From Armatimonadota bacterium (GTDB lineage Bacteria > Armatimonadota > HRBIN16): DNA of 64,000 nt. This document shows positions 1 to 7,763 of the stretch, piece by piece (position 1 is the first letter of the stretch; every line of letters starts with the position of its first letter). Location: contig BPGT01000005.1 in the NCBI GenBank assembly GCA_026003175.1, positions 62,001 to 126,000 of the forward strand, in the 5' to 3' direction. A model generated the notes under the pieces. The model was not told the origin of the DNA and did not search any database. It worked only from the letters and a program-made list of their open reading frames with translations. Both the position numbers and the translations under genes were made by a program.

Positions 1-1
1 A

Positions 2-778
2 CAGGTCACGCTGGGCAAAACGGGTATCAAGGCGTCCTTCGTGGGTATCGGCACGGGGATGCGCGGCTGGATGCGCCAGTCTAATCACACCCGTATGGGC
101 AAGGAGGCGTTCATCTCGCTGATACAACACGCCTACGAGAACGGCATCACCTTCTTCGATACCGCCGACCTGTACGGCACGCACCCCTTCCTGCGCGATG
201 CGCTCAAGGGCATCCCGCGCGAGAAGGTGGTCATCCAGAGCAAAATCTGGTTCGGCCGGATGGGTTTACCGGAGCCGGTAACCGATGCCAGGAGCGCGTT
301 AGACCGCTTCCGCCAGGAACTGGGCACGGACTATATCGATATTGTCCTGCTCCACTGCACCACTTCCCCCACATGGACAGATGACCTGCGCTCGATGCTG
401 GACGCCCTGGAGGAGGCGCGCCAGAAGAAGATCATCCGTGCGCACGGCACGTCGTGCCATAGCTTGCCCGCGCTCAAAACGTCGCAGGCTTCGCCCTGGG
501 TGCAGGTGCAGCTGGCTCGCATCAACCATCGGGGCACGGCGATGGACGGCAGACCCGAAGAGATTGCCGAACTGCTGCGCCAGATGCGTGCGGCAGGAAA
601 AGGCGTTATCGGCATGAAGATTTTCGGGGAGGGCAGGTTTCTCTCTCCGCAGGAGCGCGAAGAAAGCCTGCGCTTTGTGATAGCGCAACGATGCGTGGAC
701 AGTTTCATTATCGGGTTTGAGAAGCGCGAGCAGATAGATGAAACGCTCGGCATGTTGAAGCAGATCCTGCCAGGATGA
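2..778 (+). CDS. aldo/keto reductase, 5' end outside window
   Basis: NAD(P)H-dependent oxidoreductase of the aldo/keto reductase superfamily, 258 residues visible. The frame is open from base 2 and begins with residues typical of the family's first beta strand (LGKTGIKAS...GIGTG), so the true start lies just upstream and the GTG at 41 is probably not the start. The catalytic-Tyr region is visible as FFDTADLYGT, followed by IDIVLLHC and a late GVIGMKIFGEG strand. It stops 9 bases before the arabinofuranosidase and may be co-transcribed with it, which would fit sugar metabolism. The substrate cannot be told from sequence. Confidence 0.9.
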   Translation, partial: QVTLGKTGIKASFVGIGTGMRGWMRQSNHTRMGKEAFISLIQHAYENGITFFDTADLYGTHPFLRDALKGIPREKVVIQSKIWFGRMGLPEPVTDARSALDRFRQELGTDYIDIVLLHCTTSPTWTDDLRSMLDALEEARQKKIIRAHGTSCHSLPALKTSQASPWVQVQLARINHRGTAMDGRPEEIAELLRQMRAAGKGVIGMKIFGEGRFLSPQEREESLRFVIAQRCVDSFIIGFEKREQIDETLGMLKQILPG

Positions 779-787
779 GGAGAAACA

Positions 788-2812
788 ATGGAACCGCTGA
801 TTCGATTCGTGGAGGACAACGCGCCACGCCTGGAGGTGTTTACTGACCAGCGGCGGGAGCAAGCCATCAGCCCCCGTCTTTTCGGCAAGTTCACCGAGCA
901 TCTCGGGCGCAACGTGTACCACGGCATCTGGGCACAGGTGCTGGTGAACCCCGGTTTTGAGCCGACCCGCTTCTTCCAGTATGGCGGGCGACCGCCTGCG
1001 GAGACCCTGCCGCACCATCTGGCATGGTGGGGTGTGCCGGAGGCGGTAACGCGCCCTCTGTTGCACCGGCTGGAGGCAAGCCTGCGCGAAGGGGTAGCAT
1101 ACGGCTGGATGCGCACTGGCGACGGTGAGGCACGCTATACACTAGACACGGACAGGGTGAACTCCGAAACCTCTCAGCGCATTGAGGTGCGTTCACCTCG
1201 TGCAGGCGTCGCCCAGCCGATATTCCTGCCGCTGCATCGCCAGCGCAGAATGGTGCTCAGTGTGTGGGCGAAGGGCGACGCAGGCAACCTGTATGCCAGC
1301 ATCCGTACCGCTGACGAACGGCGGGTGCTGGCGGAAGGCAGGGTAGGCAAACTCTCGAAGAGCTGGCGGAAGTACACCCTGCGCTTTTCCGTGGATGCAA
1401 CGGGCGTCGAGCGGGGCGAGTTGCTGGTTTTTGCGCTGACCGTCGACGCGCCCGGCGCCGTGTGGATAGACCAGTGCTTTCTCTTTCCCGCCGACAACGT
1501 TAGAGGCTTCGACGTGGATGCGGTCAGGGCTCTGAAGCAAGCGAATCTGCCCCTACTGCGCTTCCCGGGGGGCAACTTCGTCTCCGGCTATCACTGGGAA
1601 GACGGCGTGGGACCAGAAGACGAACGCCCCTTACGCCCCAACCCCGCCTGGCACGATGTGGTGGAATATAACCATGTGGGCACGGATGAGTATATAGCGC
1701 TGTGCAAGGCGGTCGGGTGTGAACCTCTTATCTGCATCAACGCGGGCAACGGCACGCCCGAAGAGGCGGCGCGATGGGTGGAGTACTGCAACGGAAGCAC
1801 CGGCACCCCGCAGGGACGGCGACGCGCCGCTAACGGACACCCCGAACCCTATAACGTACGCTACTGGGAAATCGGCAACGAGCTGTGGGGCGACTGGCAA
1901 ATCGGGCACTGCACCCGCGAAGAGTACGCCGAACGCTACCGCCGCTTCGTGCAGGCGATGAAAGCGGTAGACCCCACCATCGAGGTCATCGCCTGCGGAC
2001 AGGACGCTCACTGGAACGAACCACTCATTGAGCGGTGCGCGGACATCTTGCGCTCGCTGTCCATCCACACGCTGATTGCCCACTCAGTACCGCCCGAAAC
2101 GCCGGTAGACCGGATATATCGCTCTATCGCTGCGTTCCCGGTGTGGTATGAGGGGCATCTGGCGGAGCTGGGGCGACAGATGGCACGGCGGGTGAAACCG
2201 CCCCGTATTGCCATCACCGAGCTGCAGATTATGACCCCGCATCGCGTGAACAACCAGACCATCACTGAAGCCATCTACCTGTCGGGCATCGTCAACACCT
2301 CCATCCGGCTGGGTGACCTGGTGGAGCTGATTACGCATAGCGCGTTGATGAATCACGGCGGCGGACTGCGCAAGCATCGTGAGTTCGTATGGAAGAATCC
2401 GGTGCAACTGGCGCATGAGATGTACGCCCACCTGGCTGGGCGCATACCCGTCGGACTGACGGTGGCTTCACCCACCTTCTCGACGGCTGCTCTGCACGAC
2501 CTGCCAGCAGTGGAAAAGGCGCCGTATCTGGACGCAGTAGCAGCGACGAGCACGAACGGCTCGGAACTGACCCTGATGGTCACCAACCGCCACCCGGACT
2601 CTGCACTGACCACAGACATCGTGCTGCGCGACTTCACCCCACGCAGTACAGTAAGTGTCCACACGCTGGCGGGTGATAGCCCCGCCGCGCAGAACAGCTT
2701 CGAACAGCCGGAGGCGGTGCGCATCGTCAAAGGCGCAACCCGAGCCGGCAAGGAAATCTTGCGATACGCTTTCCCGCCGCTTTCGCTGACCCTGCTCACC
2801 TTCCGGCGGTGA
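788..2812 (+). CDS. alpha-L-arabinofuranosidase, glycoside hydrolase family 51
   Basis: Retaining exo-hydrolase that removes arabinofuranosyl groups from arabinan or arabinoxylan, 674 aa. The N-terminal third is beta-rich (carbohydrate-binding-like). The TIM barrel follows, with the acid/base Glu in the GNELWG motif at about residue 365 and the nucleophile Glu in ITELQIM at about 478. The C-terminal beta domain typical of GH51 ends the protein. No signal peptide is visible, so it probably acts on imported oligosaccharides in the cytoplasm. The start is chosen from ATG 788 with AGGAG eight bases upstream. It lies 9 bases after the reductase. Confidence 0.93.
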   Translation: MEPLIRFVEDNAPRLEVFTDQRREQAISPRLFGKFTEHLGRNVYHGIWAQVLVNPGFEPTRFFQYGGRPPAETLPHHLAWWGVPEAVTRPLLHRLEASLREGVAYGWMRTGDGEARYTLDTDRVNSETSQRIEVRSPRAGVAQPIFLPLHRQRRMVLSVWAKGDAGNLYASIRTADERRVLAEGRVGKLSKSWRKYTLRFSVDATGVERGELLVFALTVDAPGAVWIDQCFLFPADNVRGFDVDAVRALKQANLPLLRFPGGNFVSGYHWEDGVGPEDERPLRPNPAWHDVVEYNHVGTDEYIALCKAVGCEPLICINAGNGTPEEAARWVEYCNGSTGTPQGRRRAANGHPEPYNVRYWEIGNELWGDWQIGHCTREEYAERYRRFVQAMKAVDPTIEVIACGQDAHWNEPLIERCADILRSLSIHTLIAHSVPPETPVDRIYRSIAAFPVWYEGHLAELGRQMARRVKPPRIAITELQIMTPHRVNNQTITEAIYLSGIVNTSIRLGDLVELITHSALMNHGGGLRKHREFVWKNPVQLAHEMYAHLAGRIPVGLTVASPTFSTAALHDLPAVEKAPYLDAVAATSTNGSELTLMVTNRHPDSALTTDIVLRDFTPRSTVSVHTLAGDSPAAQNSFEQPEAVRIVKGATRAGKEILRYAFPPLSLTLLTFRR

Positions 2813-2831
2813 CCTGATACCCGATGTAGCC

Positions 2832-2847
2832 GCAGGCTTGAGCCTGC
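2832..2847. repeat. short dispersed hairpin
   Basis: GCAGGC-TTGA-GCCTGC, a 6-bp stem with a 4-base loop just after the arabinofuranosidase stop. A related element (GCAGGC, 6-base loop, GCCTGC) occurs at 51115-51132. It could act as a weak terminator, but no T-run follows. Confidence 0.5.
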
Positions 2848-2919
2848 ACCAGCTTCGTCTTTGGGTGTAAATGGAGAGGAAACCCTGCCGGTTGGTGCGT
2901 AATGAATACATAGAGAGAA

Positions 2920-3519
2920 ATGAACGCCATGTCCACTCGGGAAGAACGCCATCTGATTCGTGCTGCCCAGCAGGGCGATAGCCGCGCGTTTGACCGCCTG
3001 ATCCATCGCTATCAGGCGCAGGTATATCGCGCTATGACCCGTGCCTGCGCCAACCCGGACCTGGCAGCGGACGTGCTGCAGGAGGCGATGATTCGCGCCT
3101 TCCGTGCCCTGCCGCAGTTTCGAGGGGACTCTTCGTTTGCGACATGGCTTTTCCGCATCGCCCGCAACCTGTGTGTGCGCAAACAACAGCAGATGATGGC
3201 GCATCCGACTATCTCGCTGGATCAGCCCCTTGGCGAGGAGGAAGACGCTGAAAACCTGCTGCGCCAGATGATAGACCCCACCGCCCAAAACCCGCAGCAG
3301 GTGGTGCTGGACGAGGAGATACGCCAGAAGGTGCGCGAGGCGGTAGATAAGCTGCCCCCCAACCTGCGCGAGGTGCTCATCCTGCGCGATATGGAAGACC
3401 TGTCCAATCAGGAGACGGCGGAGCGCACGGGGTTGACCGTCGCTGCGGTGAAGGCACGTTTGCACCGCGCCCGTGCCCTGCTACGCGAGCACTTGGAGGA
3501 GTACTTTTCGGAGTCTTAG
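2920..3519 (+). CDS. ECF-type RNA polymerase sigma-70 factor
   Basis: Extracytoplasmic-function sigma factor of about 199 aa. Region 2 (residues about 10-85) contains the DVLQEAMIRAFRALPQF and FATWLFRIARNL segments that bind core RNA polymerase and the -10 element. Region 4 (about 140-195) is a helix-turn-helix with LPPNLREVLILRD and AAVKARLHRAR. ATG 2920 or ATG 2929 are both possible starts; a purine-rich AGAGAGAA precedes the first. A GGAAAC...CGTA pair at 2878-2901 resembles ECF -35/-10 elements but is spaced 14 rather than about 16, so autoregulation is only a suggestion. No anti-sigma gene follows; the next gene is convergent. Confidence 0.93.
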   Translation: MNAMSTREERHLIRAAQQGDSRAFDRLIHRYQAQVYRAMTRACANPDLAADVLQEAMIRAFRALPQFRGDSSFATWLFRIARNLCVRKQQQMMAHPTISLDQPLGEEEDAENLLRQMIDPTAQNPQQVVLDEEIRQKVREAVDKLPPNLREVLILRDMEDLSNQETAERTGLTVAAVKARLHRARALLREHLEEYFSES

Positions 3520-3538
3520 CTGCTGCACAGGTGGTTTG

Positions 3539-3736
3539 TTAGGCGTGGTCATCCTGGAGGGCGAGGCTCCCGCCGAGCCGATCTCGCCAGATTGGGGAGC
3601 GTTGATTAAGGAGCCAGCTTATGTCCGATGGATGCCCGCTCAGCACCGTATCGCGCGAGATAAACCGCCCGACCTGCGGGTCATAGTAGCGTGCCCCGAC
3701 GTGCAGTAAGCCTGCATCGCCGTCATCGCGGTAGCC
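3539..3736 (-). pseudogene. terminal RHS-core fragment (cassette 6), no partner
   Basis: On the minus strand this encodes GYRDDGDAGLLHVGARYYDP and the following core up to SRDTVLSGHP, then a short unrelated tail ending in LALQDDHA and a stop at 3539-3541. It breaks off before the LYCEHEPVNAVDPSG part that the other copies keep. A TAG stands immediately before the GYRDD codons. The tail is encoded by a dispersed repeat (GGAGGGCGAGGCTCC at about 3556-3570), related to one near 41527-41593. This is a decayed end of the array. Confidence 0.75.
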
Positions 3737-3793
3737 CTATGTCTCTACAGGCGGTGCAGATGCTCCTCCGCTTCGCTGTCTATCTTATCTTGT

Positions 3794-4039
3794 TTAGCCA
3801 TGCCTTTTCCGCAAATCGCTCATGCTTTGTTCCAGCCATTTCTGGAACCGGGGACCTACCATTACGTAAAGAAGCGAGTACGCCGTGATGACAAATACCA
3901 TTCCCCAAGCATCACTGAAAAACGGAGTATGAAACCGGGGGTTGACCAGGCTGTATACCTTGAAGCCGACGACCAACCCTGCTAGCCCGGATAGCCAGCG
4001 TATTACTGCAGGAAACAACCCCGAAAATTTCTCTCTCAT
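3794..4039 (-). CDS. small two-helix membrane protein, partner of tip 5
   Basis: 81-residue protein that I do not recognise. After a short basic N-terminus (MREKFSG) two hydrophobic segments are visible, roughly residues 8-28 and 42-62, followed by a charged C-terminus ending in LRKRHG. The start at 4039 is preferred over the longer open frame because the upstream residues overlap the preceding tip and lack hydrophobic pattern. It begins 37 bases after the stop of the tip-5 gene, the same position partner genes hold in the other cassettes. It could be a membrane-located immunity protein against a membrane-active tip, but that is inference only. Confidence 0.5.
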   Translation of the reverse strand: MREKFSGLFPAVIRWLSGLAGLVVGFKVYSLVNPRFHTPFFSDAWGMVFVITAYSLLYVMVGPRFQKWLEQSMSDLRKRHG

Positions 4040-4076
4040 CGTTGCTCTACCTTTCGCCTGTACACGTGCAGATTGC

Positions 4077-4535
4077 TTAGTACACCGGTATTGGCTTTGT
4101 CGGAGCAAACATATAATACCCTCCGTGACTTCCGGGAGCTTCTGGAGGGCTTGGAGGTGCAACTGGCAGGTCTCCTATCCGATTCCATATCCATTCGCCA
4201 GCATCCCAGATAAGGTCGCCTATTATAAGACCGGCTACTGTACCGATGCCACCACCTATCGAACCACCGACTATAACACCCGTTCCTACACCAGCGCAGC
4301 CGCCGGGCAGACCTAGTCCTGCTCCGATAGAGCCACCGATCAATCCTCCTGCAGTGCCGCCAGCAGTGCCCCAGAACCAGTCCCAGTATTCTTTGAGCGG
4401 TCTGCACCCACTCGGATCCACCGCATTAACCGGCTCGTGCTCGCAGTACAGATACGGGTTCTCAGAAAGCACCGCATCCCGACTGATAAACCGCCCTACC
4501 TGCGGGTCATAGTAGCGTGCCCCGACGTGCAGCAA
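4077..4535 (-). CDS. RHS-core fragment with glycine-rich tip (cassette 5)
   Basis: Starts within the RHS core (GARYYDPQVGRFISRD, LYCEHEPVNAVDPSG, about 40 residues) and continues into a tip of about 105 residues. The tip has a long Gly/Ala/Ile run with repeated GGxxGG spacing (glycine-zipper-like, suggestive of membrane insertion), an acidic-aromatic stretch (LIWDAGEWIWNRIG) and a proline-rich tail. The only available starts are TTG/CTG codons inside the core, so it may not be translated alone and may function only after recombination with a complete rhs gene. The core follows the membrane protein gene ending at 4671. Confidence 0.6.
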   Translation of the reverse strand: MLHVGARYYDPQVGRFISRDAVLSENPYLYCEHEPVNAVDPSGCRPLKEYWDWFWGTAGGTAGGLIGGSIGAGLGLPGGCAGVGTGVIVGGSIGGGIGTVAGLIIGDLIWDAGEWIWNRIGDLPVAPPSPPEAPGSHGGYYMFAPTKPIPVY

Positions 4536-4670
4536 GCCTGCATCGCCGTTGTCTTAGTACTTCTGCATTTCTATAGGAGGACGCAGATTGCCTCCTGCAG
4601 AGGTGTTCCGTTTGACTTAGCTTGGCAGGGCTTATCCGGCTGCCCTCCCTCCACAGATCAAGTGCCCGCT

Positions 4671-5894
4671 TCAACGAATAACCTGCCCTAGCGAGACGAA
4701 CGCTGATACAAGCGTAGCCAATACAGATGACAGCACGTATGGCACGTAAGCGCTGAGGGGTGATGGTCGTCCCTCCCACCATACTATCGCTGCTATTCCC
4801 CAACCACTGACCAGTAAGGCTTGCCTCAGTTCGTAGAGCGATGTAGGAATGCCGTAATGAATCAAGAGCAGTAAGCAAGCGCACCATACTATCGCGACAT
4901 CTACCCCCTCCTTACTCCACCGTTGCGCAAACACCTCCCGTATGGTGGCATAGAGCGTTAGAACAATAAAACGCGCAGTGGCAATTGCACCCAAGATTAC
5001 CCCCAGTACTGCGTGCAACATGAAGGGAATGCTTATATTCGCGGCAATTAAATCTACCTTATTGGAGGTAATATGCTTCCACACCCCACTAAGAGTGGCG
5101 TATGCCAACGCTGCAATGAGGACAGTTCCTACGAGCATGTGGACGAAGGGCGAGAGATCGCTCTTTGCCATGGACGATCGCGCAGGCGCTGGAAACGCAC
5201 CGGCGGCGGCAAGCAACAGAAACCACGTCAAGAGATCCGCCAACAGGGCCACCCATGCGCCCGGAGGGTAATCGATAGACATCAGGGGGTAACCCTGTAT
5301 GGCCCAAGCCAGTAGCAGAGTAACGACTGTCTTGAGAGCGTAAACCACTGTGGGGACAAGCATTAGCGGAAGCAGCTGCTTGCCTTTAGGATGCTTCACA
5401 AAGGCGAGAAAGGTCAGCGACGCAAGTGCTGCTGCAAATACTGCTGGCGCAAAGCGCTGCCATAGAATGGCAGCCCAATAAGGCTTCAGATATTCCCAAG
5501 CCCGACTATAATCCCCCGCTTTCCATACCGCGGCAGCGAGAAACGCACGGGCTGGCTCTTGCAGGGGGGTGGGTGGTATTGCTAACTCTTGAAACTTCGC
5601 TACAGCCTCATCATAGCGTCCAAGTTCCAGCAACGCCATCGCCTGCCACCAGCGTAGGTCTGGATCATTGGGGTATTGACGCAGAGCAGTTTCCAGGTCG
5701 CGCAGTATAGCCTCCACTTTGTGCGGTTCAGGGCGACCCCATCGGTCACAGCGTTGTTGGAATTCTAGGGAGAAACGCTGTATCAGATGCCGGGGAGCAC
5801 GCCACGAGCCCCGGGCAGTACCCGAATTTTGGGCAAGAGCGCCATGTTGCGAAAGACATAGCGCTAACATCAGCATGAACACTAATCTCAACAT
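4671..5894 (-). CDS. exported TPR-like polytopic membrane protein, partner of tip 4
   Basis: 407 aa, unrecognised family. A cleavable signal peptide is clear (MLRLVFMLMLALCLS...ALAQ). Residues about 60-150 contain TPR-like helix pairs (DLRWWQAMALLELGRYDEAVAKFQEL). About seven or eight hydrophobic segments follow to the C-terminus. GGAGAAG precedes the ATG at 5894. It begins 74 bases after the tip-4 gene, so it occupies the partner position of that cassette, but its size and topology are unlike most immunity proteins. Alternatives are a cargo gene or an unrelated envelope protein. Confidence 0.6.
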   Translation of the reverse strand: MLRLVFMLMLALCLSQHGALAQNSGTARGSWRAPRHLIQRFSLEFQQRCDRWGRPEPHKVEAILRDLETALRQYPNDPDLRWWQAMALLELGRYDEAVAKFQELAIPPTPLQEPARAFLAAAVWKAGDYSRAWEYLKPYWAAILWQRFAPAVFAAALASLTFLAFVKHPKGKQLLPLMLVPTVVYALKTVVTLLLAWAIQGYPLMSIDYPPGAWVALLADLLTWFLLLAAAGAFPAPARSSMAKSDLSPFVHMLVGTVLIAALAYATLSGVWKHITSNKVDLIAANISIPFMLHAVLGVILGAIATARFIVLTLYATIREVFAQRWSKEGVDVAIVWCACLLLLIHYGIPTSLYELRQALLVSGWGIAAIVWWEGRPSPLSAYVPYVLSSVLATLVSAFVSLGQVIR

Positions 5895-5968
5895 AGCAGC
5901 TTCTCCGGTTCCCTACTCAGTTAGGCATATGGTGAGAGCAAAAGCCTGCCCTCACCACTTTGTACTTT

Positions 5969-6562
5969 TCACTCATATGGTGTCCCCATAGAAGCGGTTT
6001 CTGGGTCAACTACTATTTTCCCTCTGTAAGGAACATATGTTCCACCGTCAGGCCACGGTGTCGGGTCAGCGTAATCTGGCTTCCCATCACCGTCAGAGTC
6101 TTTCCCCGGTATTGGAGAAACCGGTGGCGTTGGTGGATTGTACGATGGAGGCGGGTCGGGGCTGGGATGAGGCGGGTGCACGATTATCGTAACGAGTGCG
6201 ACAACCACCAAAGCAACGAAGAGTTCGCCCAATAGCCTCCCGCTCGGATCCACCGCATTAACCGGCTCATGCTCGCAATACAGATACGGATGCTCAGAAA
6301 GCACCGCATCGCGGCTGATGAACCGCCCTGCCTGCGGGTCATCGTAGCGTGCGCCGACGTGCAGTAAGCCTGCATCGCCATCGTCACGATAACCCCATGC
6401 GCCCGCAAAGCGATAGGGGTTGGCACTGTTGCCCCACTGAGCCACCTGGTTGCCGAACGCCTCGGTTGTCAACGTGCTGGTCACTGCTTGACTGCTATCC
6501 ACCGTCGCGCGGGTCGTGCCCAAGCCGTCTGCAAGCACTACCTCGCCGTTGCGCGCTATCAT
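5969..6562 (-). CDS. RHS-core fragment with Pro-rich/DSDGDG tip (cassette 4)
   Basis: 197 aa and the longest intact core in the array. It starts with an ATG at 6562, seven bases after the stop of the upstream TPR gene, so translational coupling is possible. Residues 1-110 are RHS core (LADGLGTTRA, NPYRFAGAWGYRDDGDAGLL, GRFISRD, VNAVDPSG). Then come a hydrophobic helix (LFVALVVVALVTIIV), a proline-rich linker and DSDGDGKPDYADP, which resembles thrombospondin type 3-like calcium loops. The final 30 residues have no recognisable motif. Core codons in frame also extend slightly upstream of the ATG, into the end of the TPR gene in another frame. Confidence 0.7.
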   Translation of the reverse strand: MIARNGEVVLADGLGTTRATVDSSQAVTSTLTTEAFGNQVAQWGNSANPYRFAGAWGYRDDGDAGLLHVGARYDDPQAGRFISRDAVLSEHPYLYCEHEPVNAVDPSGRLLGELFVALVVVALVTIIVHPPHPSPDPPPSYNPPTPPVSPIPGKDSDGDGKPDYADPTPWPDGGTYVPYRGKIVVDPETASMGTPYE

Positions 6563-6569
6563 CAGCCCG

Positions 6570-7217
6570 CTATTTTGATTGTGATGACTGGCGTTCTTTG
6601 TCCTTCAGCGGCGTCTGAATGGACGAGAGCAACTGCTCGATCTGCAGGGACTCTTCTCTATATCGCTTACGTATTCTGCCCGGAACTGACATCCATACCT
6701 CGGCTGCTTTGCTTATCTGTCCAAGCCTAACGTATGACAATGCCTGCCACAGCTTCACCTCCCCGATATCGTGCATTCGCTGCGGCAAGACTGTGCAAAC
6801 CCGCAAAACAGAACGCCACCATCGCAACGCAGCGTAGCAACGCAATAACACCAAAAACGCACCATCGTGCTCTGAATTGTAGCGCAGGACATGTTTAGCC
6901 CAATGGATAGCGCTGCGTGTCTTGCCCGCTCTCTCACATGCCAGCGCGAGATGGTAGTATGTGGGAGCATGATCTGGAGTGAGTCTCACCGCTTGCCTCA
7001 AAGCTTTCGCCGCTTCAGCATACTGCCCCATTTTGTATGCGAGCTTCCCTAGCCGAAACAATGCAAGGCTAAAAGTCTTGTCCACTTTGAATGCAGCTTC
7101 GTAGTACATCCGAGCCTGGCTAAGGTGTCCGGTGCCTTCCAGCCACTCTCCCACCCCCGTTAGCAGTTCGGCTGGGTTCTGGTTCTGTATGTCATTGATG
7201 GATAGCATGCCTGACAT
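6570..7217 (-). CDS. TPR-repeat protein, partner of tip 3
   Basis: 215 aa soluble protein made of tetratricopeptide repeats, best seen from about residue 35 to 160 (ALFRLGKLAYKMGQYAEAAKALRQAV, then APTYYHLALACERAGKTRSAI). No signal peptide or membrane segment. It starts eight bases after the stop of the tip-3 gene and ends directly at the next RHS-core copy. The Shine-Dalgarno sequence is poor, so coupling to the tip gene is plausible. TPR proteins usually bind other proteins, which would suit a chaperone or immunity role for the adjacent tip. The functional link is inferred from position only. Confidence 0.7.
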   Translation of the reverse strand: MSGMLSINDIQNQNPAELLTGVGEWLEGTGHLSQARMYYEAAFKVDKTFSLALFRLGKLAYKMGQYAEAAKALRQAVRLTPDHAPTYYHLALACERAGKTRSAIHWAKHVLRYNSEHDGAFLVLLRCYAALRWWRSVLRVCTVLPQRMHDIGEVKLWQALSYVRLGQISKAAEVWMSVPGRIRKRYREESLQIEQLLSSIQTPLKDKERQSSQSK

Positions 7218-7225
7218 AGATTAAT

Positions 7226-7684
7226 CTACAGAACTGCTAGAAGATAGTCACACCAATCCGAATTCGGATCTCTATAGACCTGGTAAACCTCGTAGCCAAC
7301 GAATACCAGCCCGATTACTGGCAGGCGTTTGGCTACAGACTTAACAAACCGCCTGATTATTGGGCGATAGAGCTTGCGAAGGTACTTGGGCAGCGGAACC
7401 AGCTTCCTGCCATGATGCCAGCCGCGCTTCCAACCTCCGCGATGGGATACGTTTGTTTCTCCCCCTGGATGGTAAATATGCATATCGGGATATGGCTTTT
7501 CGGACCAGTCAATCCTGTAAGACGTGTCCTCCGGCCCGACGAACCAAGAAGCCTCACCATCCGGGTCCACCCTGTTAACAGGCTCATGCTCGCAATACAG
7601 ATACGGGTGCTCAGAAAGCACCGCATCCCGACTGATAAACCGCCCTACCTGCGGGTCATCGTAGCGTGCGTCGACGCGGAGCAA
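7226..7684 (-). CDS. RHS-core fragment with His/Arg-rich tip (cassette 3)
   Basis: 152 aa. The first 45 residues are RHS core (DARYDDPQVGRFISRD, LYCEHEPVNRVDPDG). The tip of about 105 residues contains YPDMHIYHPGGETNVSHRGG, followed by WKRGWHHGRK, and a basic, partly hydrophobic helix before DWCDYLLAVL. The His-rich part and its position at the Rhs C-terminus fit a nuclease-type toxin tip, but I cannot name a family. Upstream, core similarity continues to about 7745 (TTEAFG) in a different frame, so the 5' part is degraded and only non-ATG starts remain. Confidence 0.6.
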   Translation of the reverse strand: MLRVDARYDDPQVGRFISRDAVLSEHPYLYCEHEPVNRVDPDGEASWFVGPEDTSYRIDWSEKPYPDMHIYHPGGETNVSHRGGWKRGWHHGRKLVPLPKYLRKLYRPIIRRFVKSVAKRLPVIGLVFVGYEVYQVYRDPNSDWCDYLLAVL

Positions 7685-7763
7685 GCCCGTATCGCCGTCA
7701 TTGGGCTATCCCTGGCGCCGCCGTCTTACCAAAGGCTTCGGTTGTGAAGGCGCTATTCACCGT

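Noticed and set aside
299-2431. Long minus-strand open frames opposite the reductase and arabinofuranosidase
   Set aside because: They lack family motifs and ribosome sites and lie antisense to well-supported genes; GC-rich codon bias makes such shadows common.
3794-4162. Longer 122-aa version of the small membrane protein
   Set aside because: The first 41 residues overlap the end of the preceding tip gene and have no hydrophobic pattern; ATG 4039 gives a compact two-helix protein.
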